Shown here piece by piece: positions 33,852-41,824 of a DNA stretch of 64,000 bases. The stretch is taken from positions 15,636 through 79,635 of the forward strand of contig DATHTK010000021.1 in NCBI GenBank assembly GCA_035463295.1. Direction: 5' to 3'. Every line of letters starts with the position of its first letter. The first letter of the stretch is position 1. The stretch is from DATHTK01 sp035463295. Its GTDB lineage: Bacteria > Actinomycetota > Rubrobacteria > Rubrobacterales > Rubrobacteraceae. A model generated the notes under the pieces. It saw nothing but the letters and a program-made list of their open reading frames with translations, searched no databases and had not been told where the DNA came from. The position numbers were made by a program, and so were the translations under genes.

Positions 33852-34229
33852 GTGTACGAGATCTACGTCGCCACAGGTTTCGAGGCGGCGCACCGGCTCG
33901 TCGGCGACTTCGGGCCGGCGACGAGAACGCACGGCCACACCTACCGGATGGAGGTGATCGTACGCGGCGAGCGTCTCAACGAAGACGGGACTCTCTTCGA
34001 TATCGGGGAGCTGCGCCCGGCGGTCGAAGACCTCGCCGCCTCGCTCCACTACCGCGACCTCGACGAGGTGCCGGGCCTCGCGGATGCGAACACGACCGCA
34101 GAGGCGGTCGCCGGCTTCTGCTGGGAAAGACTCGCCCCGCCACTGCGCGGTAACGGGCTCGACTCCCTGACGGTGCGCATCTGGGAATCGCCCGACGTGT
34201 ACGCGGCCCGCTACGACTCCCTCTCCTGA
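33852..34229 (+). CDS. PTPS/QueD-like T-fold protein with a divergent active site
   Basis: 125 residues. The three zinc His are present (FEAAHRL and THGHTY), and the substrate-binding Glu is in RIWESPDVYAARY. However, the Cys four residues before HGH is Ala, and the Asp-His pair of the catalytic triad (normally LDHRDLN) reads LHYRDLD. So it should bind a pterin-like ligand and zinc, but not carry out the usual pyruvoyl- or carboxy-tetrahydropterin reaction. GTG start with AAGGAGA upstream; 14 bp after the dehydrogenase. Confidence 0.8.
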   Translation: MYEIYVATGFEAAHRLVGDFGPATRTHGHTYRMEVIVRGERLNEDGTLFDIGELRPAVEDLAASLHYRDLDEVPGLADANTTAEAVAGFCWERLAPPLRGNGLDSLTVRIWESPDVYAARYDSLS

Positions 34230-34235
34230 GAAGCG

Positions 34236-36170
34236 TTGCGCGTCGCCTTCGTCACGGTCGGAGATACGAACCGCTCCACCGGCGGATACCTCTACCACGC
34301 CCGCGTCTTCGCGGAGCTGCGCAAGAGGGGTGTCGAGATCAGGGAGATCGTCCCCTGCGGGGCCTCGCCAGCCGAACAGAGAGAAGCAACATCTCGGACT
34401 GGTCTAGATATCGACTCGGGATATTTCGACGTGATCGTGGTAGACGCCCTCGCGCGCATCGTCTGTGCGCCGCACCTCGACCGCTGGCGGGAGGGGTGCC
34501 CGGTGGTTGCGATGGTGCACGAGCTACCGAGCGTTGCGGGGTCGGGGGAGGCGTCCGAGCGGGAGCACGAGGAGCCGCTGCTGCGGTCGGAGTGCCTGAT
34601 CTCCGTCAGCGAACACGGCAAGTCCACTCTGCAGGCCCGCGGCGTGCCTCCGGAACGCATCCGCGTCATCCCGCCCGGCTTCGACCGCCTGCCGTCCGGC
34701 TCCGTTGCCCGACGTTACGAACGCGGTGGTGCGGTGGTGCGTGCTCTGTGCGTGGCGCAGTGGATACCGCGCAAGGGGATTCTGGACCTCGTGCGAGCGT
34801 GGACGCTGCGTGAGCGGCGCGGAGCGGCGCTCCTGCTCGTCGGCGAGACGGACGCCGATCCCGACTACGCGGAGGCCGTATACGCCGCCATCGCGGAGGC
34901 GCCGGGAGCTTCCGTTACGGTGGCGGGGTCCGTAGACGACGAGATGCTCGCGGACGCCTACGCCGGCGCCGACCTCTTCGCGCTCCCCTCCCGCTACGAG
35001 GGCTACGGCATCGTCTACGCCGAGGCGCTCGCCCACGGGTTGCCGGTAATCGCCTGCGACGTCGGGCCGGTACCCGCCCTGGTCGGTGAAGAGGCCGCTC
35101 TACTGGTGCCGACGGGCGACGTCGGCGCTCTCTGCGGCGCTCTGGACCTCCTCGTGAGAGATGCTGACCTCAGGGATCGGATGTCCGCCGCCGCTCGTAG
35201 CCGGGCGCGGGAGTTGCCTCGCTGGGAAGATACGATCATTGGTTTCCTCGGCGTTTTGAGAGAGGTCGTGGGCGAGAGGTCTCGCCGGGGGCGGGTGTGG
35301 AATCCGGTCGGGGAAGGCAGGGCCCTGCGCGAGCAGAACCGGCTCAGTTGGAACGCCGTAGCGGAGGCTCACGACAGCCACCGGGGTGACCTCGCCGGGT
35401 ATCTGCGGGGGGGCGGCAGCACCCTCTTCCCGGAGGAGCGCGCGCTGCTCGGCGATCTCCGGGGCAGTACGCTCGCCCACCTGCAATGCAACTCCGGGGG
35501 GGACTCCCTGAGCCTGGCGTCGCTCGGGGCTACAGTCACCGGGGTAGACGCGAGCGACGAGGCGATCCGCTCCGCTCGCAGGCTCTCCGCGGAGGCTGGC
35601 ATCGCCGCAGACTTCGTGCGCGCCGACGTCTACGACTGGCTCGCGGCGACGGCGCGGACGGGGCGGCGCTTCGACGTTGTCTTCTCGTCCTACGGCGTCG
35701 TCTGCTGGCTCACCGACCTCGGTGGGTGGGCCCGGGGCATCGCGTCGGTCTTGGGGCCGGGCGGGCGCTTCGTGCTCGTGGACTTCCACCCGGCGGCGGA
35801 GATCTTCGACGAGGAGTGGAGGGTCGCCTATGACTATCCCTCCGGAGGCGAAACTCGGCTTCTCGAAGAGGGCGTCGGCGACTACGTCGGAGAGTCCGGG
35901 GGAGGTCTGACCCCAGCTGGCTTCGCCGAAGGTGTGGTGGGCTTCCAGAATCCCCGGCGCTGTCATCTTTTCCGGTGGGGGCTCGGGGAGGTCGTGACGG
36001 CCGTGGCCGGAGCCGGGCTGAAGGTCACCGCCCTCGAAGAGTACCCGTACTCCAACGGCGAGCGACATTTCGTCGGGATGCTCGAGCTGCGGGGGCGCCG
36101 GATGGTTCCGCCGGAGAGCGTGCCTTCCGTGCCGCTAATGTACGGCGTCAGCGCCGAAAAGAGAGCATAA
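34236..36170 (+). CDS. Fused GT4 glycosyltransferase and SAM methyltransferase
   Basis: 644 residues. Part 1 (about 1-345) is a GT-B glycosyltransferase of family 4 (GGYLYHARVFAELRKRGVEI; SRYEGYGIVYAEALAHGLPV is the nucleotide-sugar E-x7-E region). Part 2 (about 365-640) is a class I methyltransferase (HLQCNSGGDSLSLASLGATV, DASDEAIRSAR, VLGPGGRFVLVDFHP). A linker after residue 345 joins them. TTG start six bases after the PTPS-like stop. It suggests that the pathway product is both glycosylated and methylated. Confidence 0.85.
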   Translation: MRVAFVTVGDTNRSTGGYLYHARVFAELRKRGVEIREIVPCGASPAEQREATSRTGLDIDSGYFDVIVVDALARIVCAPHLDRWREGCPVVAMVHELPSVAGSGEASEREHEEPLLRSECLISVSEHGKSTLQARGVPPERIRVIPPGFDRLPSGSVARRYERGGAVVRALCVAQWIPRKGILDLVRAWTLRERRGAALLLVGETDADPDYAEAVYAAIAEAPGASVTVAGSVDDEMLADAYAGADLFALPSRYEGYGIVYAEALAHGLPVIACDVGPVPALVGEEAALLVPTGDVGALCGALDLLVRDADLRDRMSAAARSRARELPRWEDTIIGFLGVLREVVGERSRRGRVWNPVGEGRALREQNRLSWNAVAEAHDSHRGDLAGYLRGGGSTLFPEERALLGDLRGSTLAHLQCNSGGDSLSLASLGATVTGVDASDEAIRSARRLSAEAGIAADFVRADVYDWLAATARTGRRFDVVFSSYGVVCWLTDLGGWARGIASVLGPGGRFVLVDFHPAAEIFDEEWRVAYDYPSGGETRLLEEGVGDYVGESGGGLTPAGFAEGVVGFQNPRRCHLFRWGLGEVVTAVAGAGLKVTALEEYPYSNGERHFVGMLELRGRRMVPPESVPSVPLMYGVSAEKRA

Positions 36171-36191
36171 AGCGCTGGTCGGGTCGAGCTC

Positions 36192-37256
36192 TTACGAGAA
36201 GAAAAACGCCAGGGCGGCGATGATGTAGACGCCGACCAGCATCGCGCCCTCGAGCCAGTTCGACTTGCCGTCGAGGGCGATAAACCCGGTCACTATGACT
36301 GCTGCGCCGAGAGCCCCGAGCTCCAGCGGGGTGAAGGTCAGGCGAAGTGGATGGCCGAGAAGGGGGCCGAGGAAGACCAGGATCGGCGTTACCAGGAGGG
36401 CGACCTGGATGGAGGAGCCTAGAGAGATGCCCATGGAGAAGTCCATCTGGTTCTTGTAGGCGATCTGGACGCCGACTATATGCTCGGCTATGTTGCCGAC
36501 TATGGGGACGACGATGACGCCGACAAAGAGCTCCGCGAGTCCGATCTCCTCTGTCATCGGTTCGATGGCCCCGACGAACGCCTCGGAGACGTAGGCGACC
36601 GCGGCCGTCGCCCCGAGAAGCAGCACGAGCGAGGCGGTTCTCCCGAACTGTGGCTCGTGCTCCTCGCCACCGGTGGCCCGGCCCTCCGGACTGCGGAAAT
36701 AGAAGAGCAGGTAGAGGACGTAGAGGACGAACATCACCACGGCCACCTCGATGCTCAACGTCGTGGGGCTCGGGCCAGCGATGGTGATGGCGAAGATCGT
36801 CGGCAGGGCCAGCGCGACGGCGACGATGGCGAGCATCGAGGCGTTTATGCCGGCGATGGTCGCCGAGAAGGTCTGGGTTCCGTTCTTGAGGCCGCCGAAG
36901 AGGAGGCTCAAGCCCAGCACCAGGAGCACGTTGCCGATGATGGAGCCGATAATCGAGGCCTTCACCACCGTGGTGAGGCCCGCCGAGAGGGCGAAGATGG
37001 TGATGATCAGCTCCGCGGCGTTGCCGAAGGTGGCGTTGAGGATGCCGCCGACGCGGGGCCCGGTGTGGACTCCGAGGCTCTCGGTGGCCTGTCCGAGCAC
37101 CCAGGCGAGGCCAACAAGAGCGAGCGAGGTCAGCGCGAAGATGAGCACGATCGAAGCGTGCAACAGCTCCATGGCGACGACCGCGACGGTGAGCGCCGCC
37201 GTGACGCCGTAGGCGACCTGTCGTATCCTGCTCCCTCTTTGCGCCGTATCTGACAT
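36192..37256 (-). CDS. Ca2+/H+ antiporter (CaCA family, CAX/ChaA)
   Basis: 354 residues, 11 or so helices in two inverted alpha-repeats: NATFGNAAELIITIFALSAG and VGNIAEHIVGVQIAYKNQMD, with the acidic residues needed for cation transport. An acidic/charged loop (EGRATGGEEHEPQFGR) splits the halves. TATGAT lies seven bases before the ATG (leaderless-like). It shares a 90-bp divergent promoter region with the PHP gene. Confidence 0.92.
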   Translation of the reverse strand: MSDTAQRGSRIRQVAYGVTAALTVAVVAMELLHASIVLIFALTSLALVGLAWVLGQATESLGVHTGPRVGGILNATFGNAAELIITIFALSAGLTTVVKASIIGSIIGNVLLVLGLSLLFGGLKNGTQTFSATIAGINASMLAIVAVALALPTIFAITIAGPSPTTLSIEVAVVMFVLYVLYLLFYFRSPEGRATGGEEHEPQFGRTASLVLLLGATAAVAYVSEAFVGAIEPMTEEIGLAELFVGVIVVPIVGNIAEHIVGVQIAYKNQMDFSMGISLGSSIQVALLVTPILVFLGPLLGHPLRLTFTPLELGALGAAVIVTGFIALDGKSNWLEGAMLVGVYIIAALAFFFS

Positions 37257-37293
37257 GGCGCGAATCATACCCGAATAGGCGGCACTCCCATCC

Positions 37294-37335
37294 TATAAAA
37301 TGGTGAGAGTTGAAATTCTTGTCCGCACGAAGGAG
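37294..37335 (+). promoter_or_regulatory. Promoter and ribosome site deciding the PHP gene start
   Basis: TATAAA (37294-37299) is a good -10; transcription from about 37306 would exclude the ATG at 37300. AAGGAG (37330-37335) then serves the TTG at 37348. Confidence 0.45.
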
Positions 37336-37347
37336 ACTTCGAGACCC

Positions 37348-38106
37348 TTGATCGACTACCACCTGCACGTCGTCGCCCACGCCGACAGGCCGATGACGGT
37401 CGAGAATATCCTCGCCTACTGCGAGGTGGCCGGGCAGCGCGGCATCCGCCAGATGGGCATCACCGAGCACGACCGCTACCTCGACGAGATAGACCTCGCG
37501 GCATACAGGGAGGCCAGCAACCTCTCGCAGGACGTGGAGCTGCGGCTGGGGATCGAGATAGACTTCGTTCCCGGCAAGGAGGAGCGGATGGACCGCTTCG
37601 CGGCGGCGCTTCCATACGACTACATCATCGGGAGCGTGCACCGCGTGGACGGCGAGGAGGTGGACCGCCAGAGCGACATGCGCATCTACGAGCAGTACGA
37701 GACCTACGACCTCTACGACGCGTACTACGCCAACGTCCGCGAGGCCGCTCTGTCGGGGCGCTTCGACGTCCTCGGCCACCCCGACCTCATAAAGATCTTC
37801 CGCCGCTTCCCGGAGAGGGACATTACGCCGATTCTCGAGCAGACCGCCGACGCCGTCGCCGAGTCGGGCGTCGTTGTGGACGTGAACTCTGCTGGCCTGA
37901 GGAAGCCGGTAGGCGAGATCTACCCTTCTAGAAAGCTCCTGGAGATGTTTCACCGCCGGGACGTGCCGATCGTCCTCTCCTCCGACGCTCACGCCCCCGA
38001 AGAGGTCGGGATGGGCTACGGTGAGAGCATCCCGCTCGTCCGCGCCGTCGGCTACCGCGAGGTCGTCACCTTCAAGGACCGCGAGCGCGGCACCCTGCCG
38101 CTGTGA
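37348..38106 (+). CDS. PHP-domain phosphatase (HisK/histidinol-phosphatase-like)
   Basis: About 252 residues starting IDYHLHVVAHADRP. PHP metal motifs: DYHLH, ITEHDRY, GIEIDF, GSVHRVD, GHPDL and LSSDAHAPEEVG. It resembles the monofunctional histidinol-phosphate phosphatases of the PHP type. The TTG start is preferred over ATG 37300 because of the -10 box and AAGGAG. The stop overlaps the AlaX GTG, giving PHP-alaX-DUF192 as one unit. Confidence 0.87.
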   Translation: MIDYHLHVVAHADRPMTVENILAYCEVAGQRGIRQMGITEHDRYLDEIDLAAYREASNLSQDVELRLGIEIDFVPGKEERMDRFAAALPYDYIIGSVHRVDGEEVDRQSDMRIYEQYETYDLYDAYYANVREAALSGRFDVLGHPDLIKIFRRFPERDITPILEQTADAVAESGVVVDVNSAGLRKPVGEIYPSRKLLEMFHRRDVPIVLSSDAHAPEEVGMGYGESIPLVRAVGYREVVTFKDRERGTLPL

Positions 38107-38813
38107 CCGAAGAGCTCTTTCTCGAGGACTCCTACCTGCGCGAGTTCGACTCGCGGGTCGTCCGTCTCGCCGGCCGCGAGGTGATCCTGGAAAGAACCGC
38201 CTTCTACCCCGGCGGCGGGGGCCAGCCCCCCGACAAGGGTTCTCTGGGCATCGGACCGGTCGAGGCCTCCGTGGTGGACGCGCGGCGCGAGGGAGGAGAC
38301 GTGGTTCACGTCCTCGACAGGCCTATCCCGGAGACCGTCCGGGAGCTACGCGGGGAGCTGGATTGGGAGAGGCGCTACGCTCACATGCGCCACCACACGG
38401 CGCTCCACGTTCTCTCCGGCGTCATCTGGAGGAGTCTCGGGGCGAAGGTGACCGGCGGCCAGCTCCGCGCGCATCGCGCCCGAATGGACTTCTCGTTCCC
38501 CGGCGAGTGGACCGCCGGCGCGGTCGGTGAGATAGAGCGGCTCGCGAACAGGGCCCTCGCCGAGGACCGGCCAGTCAGGGTCTACGAGCTGGAGCGCGAG
38601 AAGGCGCTTGCGAACCCGGACCTGATCCGGACGCAGATGGAGCGAGTGCCCGGGCGGGTGAAGACGATCCGGGTCGTCGAGATCGAAGGCATCGATACCC
38701 AGGCCGATGGCGGCACCCACGTCGCCAACACGAGCGAGGTGGGGGAGATGGAGATCACGAACCACAAGAGCAAGGGCCGCCAGAACAAGCGGATAGAGTT
38801 CGTCCTATCGTGA
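38103..38813 (+). CDS. AlaX-type alanyl-tRNA editing protein
   Basis: 236 residues. ERTAFYPGGGGQPPDKGSL and HHTALHVLSGVIW (zinc HxxxH) are AlaX/AlaRS editing signatures. The second zinc pair, usually CGGTH, reads DGGTH, so Asp replaces Cys as a ligand. It should hydrolyse Ser- or Gly-tRNA(Ala). GTG start overlaps the PHP stop and its own stop overlaps the lipoprotein start. Confidence 0.87.
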   Translation: MTEELFLEDSYLREFDSRVVRLAGREVILERTAFYPGGGGQPPDKGSLGIGPVEASVVDARREGGDVVHVLDRPIPETVRELRGELDWERRYAHMRHHTALHVLSGVIWRSLGAKVTGGQLRAHRARMDFSFPGEWTAGAVGEIERLANRALAEDRPVRVYELEREKALANPDLIRTQMERVPGRVKTIRVVEIEGIDTQADGGTHVANTSEVGEMEITNHKSKGRQNKRIEFVLS

Positions 38814-39328
38814 GAGCGCTGCTGCTCCTCGTCCTGCTCTCGTCACTGCTCGTTGGCTGCGCCGAGACCGCCGAACGCCCGGAACCGACTGCAGCCCCCG
38901 CGGCGGGGACGACGGCGGAGCCCGAGGAGACCGCCGGCGGTACGGAGTCCAGAACCGTCACGATCAACGCCTCGAGCGGCGAGAGGGTGAGGGTAAGGGT
39001 CGAGATCGCCGACAACCACATGGGCAGGATCATCGGCCTCAGAGGCAGGGAGAGCCTCCCGGAGAACCGGGGCATGCTCTTCGTGTACGCGGAGGAAGCG
39101 AAACGCGCTTTTACCATGGAGGCCGGCCTCGGTATGGAAGGGACCCTTATTCCGCTCTCCATCGCCTTCATGGACTCCAGGGGCCATATCGTGGACATCC
39201 AGGACATGGAACCCGGAAGGGGCGGGTACGTCTCGGCGAAGCCCGCCCAGTACGCCCTGGAGGTAAACCAGGGCTTTTTCGACAGTCGGGGCGTCGAGGT
39301 GGGCGACAGCGCAGAGCTGCCCGTGTAG
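38810..39328 (+). CDS. DUF192 lipoprotein
   Basis: 172 residues. Signal peptide LLLLVLLSSLLVGC ends in a lipobox Cys, followed by a Pro/Thr/Glu-rich linker (about 20-45). The DUF192 core is recognisable (GRIIGLRGRESLPENRGMLF, TLIPLSIAFMDSRGHIVDI, QDMEP). Function of the family is unknown; it is a small beta-barrel often exported. GTG start overlaps the AlaX stop. Confidence 0.87.
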   Translation: MRALLLLVLLSSLLVGCAETAERPEPTAAPAAGTTAEPEETAGGTESRTVTINASSGERVRVRVEIADNHMGRIIGLRGRESLPENRGMLFVYAEEAKRAFTMEAGLGMEGTLIPLSIAFMDSRGHIVDIQDMEPGRGGYVSAKPAQYALEVNQGFFDSRGVEVGDSAELPV

Positions 39329-39363
39329 TCGGCTCGCCCCCTTCGACGCCCCGCGGGTGTTCT

Positions 39364-39846
39364 CTAGGGGGTCACACCGGTCGAGGAGGGCTTTTCGGCG
39401 GCGACGGCCGCCTCGAGCTTGCCGCTTCTCCAGCTGCGGAACAGGGAGAAGGCGCACCACGCCAGCACCACCCCCGCCACTTCGAGGGGGAGATGGAAGA
39501 TGAAGTCGATCATCAACAGACCTCCGAGGTCGATTCCGTTCGAGGCGTGCATGTTTAGGTGGGGCCACCAGGAGACCATCAGGTAGCCTATAGAGAGGTA
39601 CATCGCCCACGCCCTGAGCTTCGAGTCGGGGGAGACCTGGCGCACTACTGGGAACCCGAAGACTAGGAAGGCGACACCGAGGCCCAGAAGGATGGCGTCG
39701 CCTACCGCGAGGAAGAGGAAGAGGGGTAGCTGCGCGGCGGTGGGCTCGACGCCCGTGTCGGCCGGTGGGAAGAGTATCGGCCCTATAAGGAACGCCGGGA
39801 CCCCGACCAGGAGGGTCACTATCAGCACTTTTACCCACATTTTCAT
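39364..39846 (-). CDS. Membrane protein, four helices, unknown
   Basis: 160 residues from the ATG at 39846, which has GAAGGAGG five bases upstream. Four helices are seen (VKVLIVTLLVGVPAFLIGPI; LFLFLAVGDAILLGLGVAFL; AWAMYLSIGYLMVSWWPHL; LPLEVAGVVLAWCAFSLF), with His/Asn (PHLNMHASNG) between helices 3 and 4. No family recognised with confidence. Convergent with the DUF192 gene. Confidence 0.78.
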   Translation of the reverse strand: MKMWVKVLIVTLLVGVPAFLIGPILFPPADTGVEPTAAQLPLFLFLAVGDAILLGLGVAFLVFGFPVVRQVSPDSKLRAWAMYLSIGYLMVSWWPHLNMHASNGIDLGGLLMIDFIFHLPLEVAGVVLAWCAFSLFRSWRSGKLEAAVAAEKPSSTGVTP

Positions 39847-40215
39847 AGAGCGCCTCCTTCTGGCGATCGTCGTTACGGCTCGAACTATGACAACCCACAC
39901 GGACCGGCACATCCCCCAAATGAGTGATGTTTTTGGACAGAGCGTCTCCGAAGCCGGGGTGACTACGCTCCTCTGTCAGGGGTTGCCTCGGCGAAGTCTA
40001 CTTCCGGCGGGATATGATCCACCGGCGACCCCGCGGTGGCCTCCATCTGACCGCTGAAGCTGAAGAAGAGACCAGCGAAGCCGCTTCGTAGATGCCGCGC
40101 TTGTCTGTGCGTCTCGCTTCCAGGGAAACACGGCCGTCGTGTGTCGAGACCCGGCGCTCGCTCGTGCGGTGGCAGGGCCTGAGCGATGAGCGGGCGGTCG
40201 AAGTCGTGAGCCGGT
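39847..40215. other. Intergenic tract, no gene seen
   Basis: No frame shows start, ribosome site and codon bias together. It contains the promoter side of the membrane protein gene and the 3' flank of the GalT-like gene. Confidence 0.5.
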
Positions 40216-41304
40216 CTAACGGCGCAGTCTCTCGGCCACCCTGAAAGGGTCTGAGGCGACGACGCTCGCGGCGTAGAGCTCCATCGCGCCGATGTCCGAG
40301 GTGCGGTTCGCCGGGCTCCCCCGGTCCACGAGGTACACAAGCGTCGGAAAGGCGGACCAGTCCTCCTCGGGGGGTGCGAGAGGGGGTATGTAGAAGGCGA
40401 CGTTGAAGGCTCGCACGCCCAGAGCTCCGACGTAGCCTGCGAGCAGCGCGCCGACGGTCCGGTGGAGAGCCCCATCGTCCGGGCTGGCGCCGACCACGAC
40501 GAGCTCCTTCTCCTTTATGGGGGAGATGCTAGCGAAAGCCCGGACGCCACCCTCGGCCGGGACGGCGAGGCCCAGAGAGTGGTGGACCCCGCAGAGGTCG
40601 TCGAAGTAGTCGGAGCCGTGCTCCGCTTTGTAGCAGGCCGCGGCGCGGCGCAGGCGCTCGACCTTCGGGTAGTGTGCGCCGCGGGTCGCGGTGACCTGGG
40701 CGTGCCCGTGGATGATGGAGCCGCCGGCGCGCCAGAGGCAGTTCCACATCAAGAAGGGGTACCTGGCTTCGGGGTCGGTTTCGAGAGCCTTGCGGGACCA
40801 GTCGAGTCCGACTGAGATGTAGTCGGAGACCTTCTCGGGGTCGAGGTGGAGGGGGTTGTGATCGTCGAAGACGATGACGCCGTGGAAGCCGTCGTACTTG
40901 GCGACGTTCGAGGCCGTTATGGAGTGACGCCCGCGAACCCTCCCGAAGACGTCTGCGGGGGTGGCTTGCTCAGGATTGCAGAACGGGTCGCCGGCGGTGG
41001 CCTCGGTCTCGCTCTCGAGGTCGAGGTCTACCCCGGTATCCAGCGGGCGGGAGGCGCGCAGACCGTTAAAGAGTGTGCCTTCGAGGGTGATAAGGTTCGT
41101 GACCTTGATGACGCGTTGCTCGCGCACGGCGCTCACGGAGCCGAAGGACTTCTCGATCCAGGCGTTCATCGCCTCGGGTGGGGAGAGGCGCCCGGTGGTG
41201 GCACGGACGTCGAAGAGGCGCCGGGCGACGGTCCGCTGTGCGGAGGGGAGAGCCTCCATGAGCTTCGGGAGATCTACAATCCTGCGTTCGGGCGCTTCGC
41301 TCAT
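40216..41304 (-). CDS. GalT/HIT-like nucleotidyltransferase or hydrolase
   Basis: 362 residues. GGSIIHGHAQ provides the H-x-H-x-Q nucleotidyl-transfer motif of the GalT/HIT superfamily, and FHGVIVFDDHNPLHLDPEKV resembles the region before it in galactose-1-phosphate uridylyltransferase-like and ADP-sugar phosphorylase proteins. Zn-binding Cys typical of GalT are not evident. ATG 41304 overlaps the stop of a 65-codon ORF upstream (ATGA). Substrate unknown. Confidence 0.75.
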   Translation of the reverse strand: MSEAPERRIVDLPKLMEALPSAQRTVARRLFDVRATTGRLSPPEAMNAWIEKSFGSVSAVREQRVIKVTNLITLEGTLFNGLRASRPLDTGVDLDLESETEATAGDPFCNPEQATPADVFGRVRGRHSITASNVAKYDGFHGVIVFDDHNPLHLDPEKVSDYISVGLDWSRKALETDPEARYPFLMWNCLWRAGGSIIHGHAQVTATRGAHYPKVERLRRAAACYKAEHGSDYFDDLCGVHHSLGLAVPAEGGVRAFASISPIKEKELVVVGASPDDGALHRTVGALLAGYVGALGVRAFNVAFYIPPLAPPEEDWSAFPTLVYLVDRGSPANRTSDIGAMELYAASVVASDPFRVAERLRR

Positions 41305-41498
41305 GCCGGAGACCCGGCCGGGGTTGCCGCCGTCGAGGAGACGAATACGACCGTGGTGTTCGTCCGGTGGTCCATGACCAGATAGTCCGTTACGACCCCA
41401 TGGCGGTTCAGCTCGCCCTTCAAAAACGTCCCGATGCCGAGGTGCCCACGTCCAGACCCCGCCCGTCCACCCTTCGCTCCTCTCTCGGAAGGTGTCAC
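41301..41498 (-). CDS. Small ORF coupled to the GalT-like gene
   Basis: 65 residues from GTG at 41498, with GGCGGAG a few bases upstream. The C-terminal half (FLKGELNRHGVVTDYLVMDH and TTVVFVSST) looks folded, and the N-terminal half is Gly/Arg-rich. Its TGA overlaps the next ATG, which argues for real coupled translation. No family is recognised. Confidence 0.4.
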   Translation of the reverse strand: MTPSERGAKGGRAGSGRGHLGIGTFLKGELNRHGVVTDYLVMDHRTNTTVVFVSSTAATPAGSPA

Positions 41499-41597
41499 CC
41501 TGCTCCGCCATTGTAGAGCCGGAGCGAGTGGCCCACACGGGGCCGCTCCGCCACGAAGCATCTCGAAACCCGGTAGATGCGGGGCGTTGCATGCCAA

Positions 41598-41682
41598 GAC
41601 GAATCGCCATCGAAGGGGCAAACCCGTCGCGAAGGCGCGGACGCAAAGCCCCGGGCCTCTGAGGAGTTAGTCGGTTGCCGAA
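41598..41682 (+). ncRNA. Class I cyclic-di-GMP riboswitch (GEMM-I)
   Basis: The conserved GEMM-I blocks appear in order and spacing: GGGGCAAACC (41615-41624), a short stem CGUC/GGCG with a GCGA-type loop, GGACGCAAAGCC (41639-41650), GGGCCT (41653-41658), and TTAGTCGGTTGCCGA (41667-41681), matching the consensus GGTAG-CCGGGTTACCGA tail. The GNRA-like loop would dock on the second arm. The aptamer ends directly at an AAAGGAG ribosome site, suggesting translational control by cyclic di-GMP. The ORF it precedes is only 29 codons. Confidence 0.8.
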
Positions 41683-41692
41683 AGGAGCGCTT

Positions 41693-41782
41693 GTGCGGCG
41701 GGGTATTCTACTCCACTTCGTTAGCCTGGCGCAAACCATGATCTTCGCCAGAGGAGCAGCCGAACAGCGCCGCAGTCGCTAA
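41693..41782 (+). CDS. 29-codon ORF behind the riboswitch, possibly a gene remnant
   Basis: GTG at 41693 follows AAAGGAG by 5 bases. It encodes VRRGILLHFVSLAQTMIFAR and nine polar residues, then TAA. The basic start and hydrophobic run resemble the beginning of a signal peptide, which would fit a secreted protein of the kind usually controlled by this riboswitch, cut short. No continuing frame downstream is convincing. Confidence 0.35.
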   Translation: MRRGILLHFVSLAQTMIFARGAAEQRRSR

Positions 41783-41806
41783 GGGGCTTCTCACTGCACG
41801 ATCTCT

Positions 41807-41824
41807 CCCCGGACACCGCCGGGG
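41807..41824. terminator. Hairpin after the riboswitch ORF
   Basis: CCCCGG and CCGGGG form a 6-bp stem around a 6-base loop, 25 bp past the mini-ORF stop. No T-run follows, so terminator function is doubtful. Confidence 0.3.

Noticed and set aside
36148..37992. Long minus-strand open frame of 614 codons
   Set aside because: It crosses the antiporter and the PHP gene in wrong frames and has an Arg/His-rich shadow composition.
41305..41739. N-terminal extension of the GalT-like protein
   Set aside because: Sequence upstream of ATG 41304 has no domain-like content, and the ATG is coupled to the small ORF.
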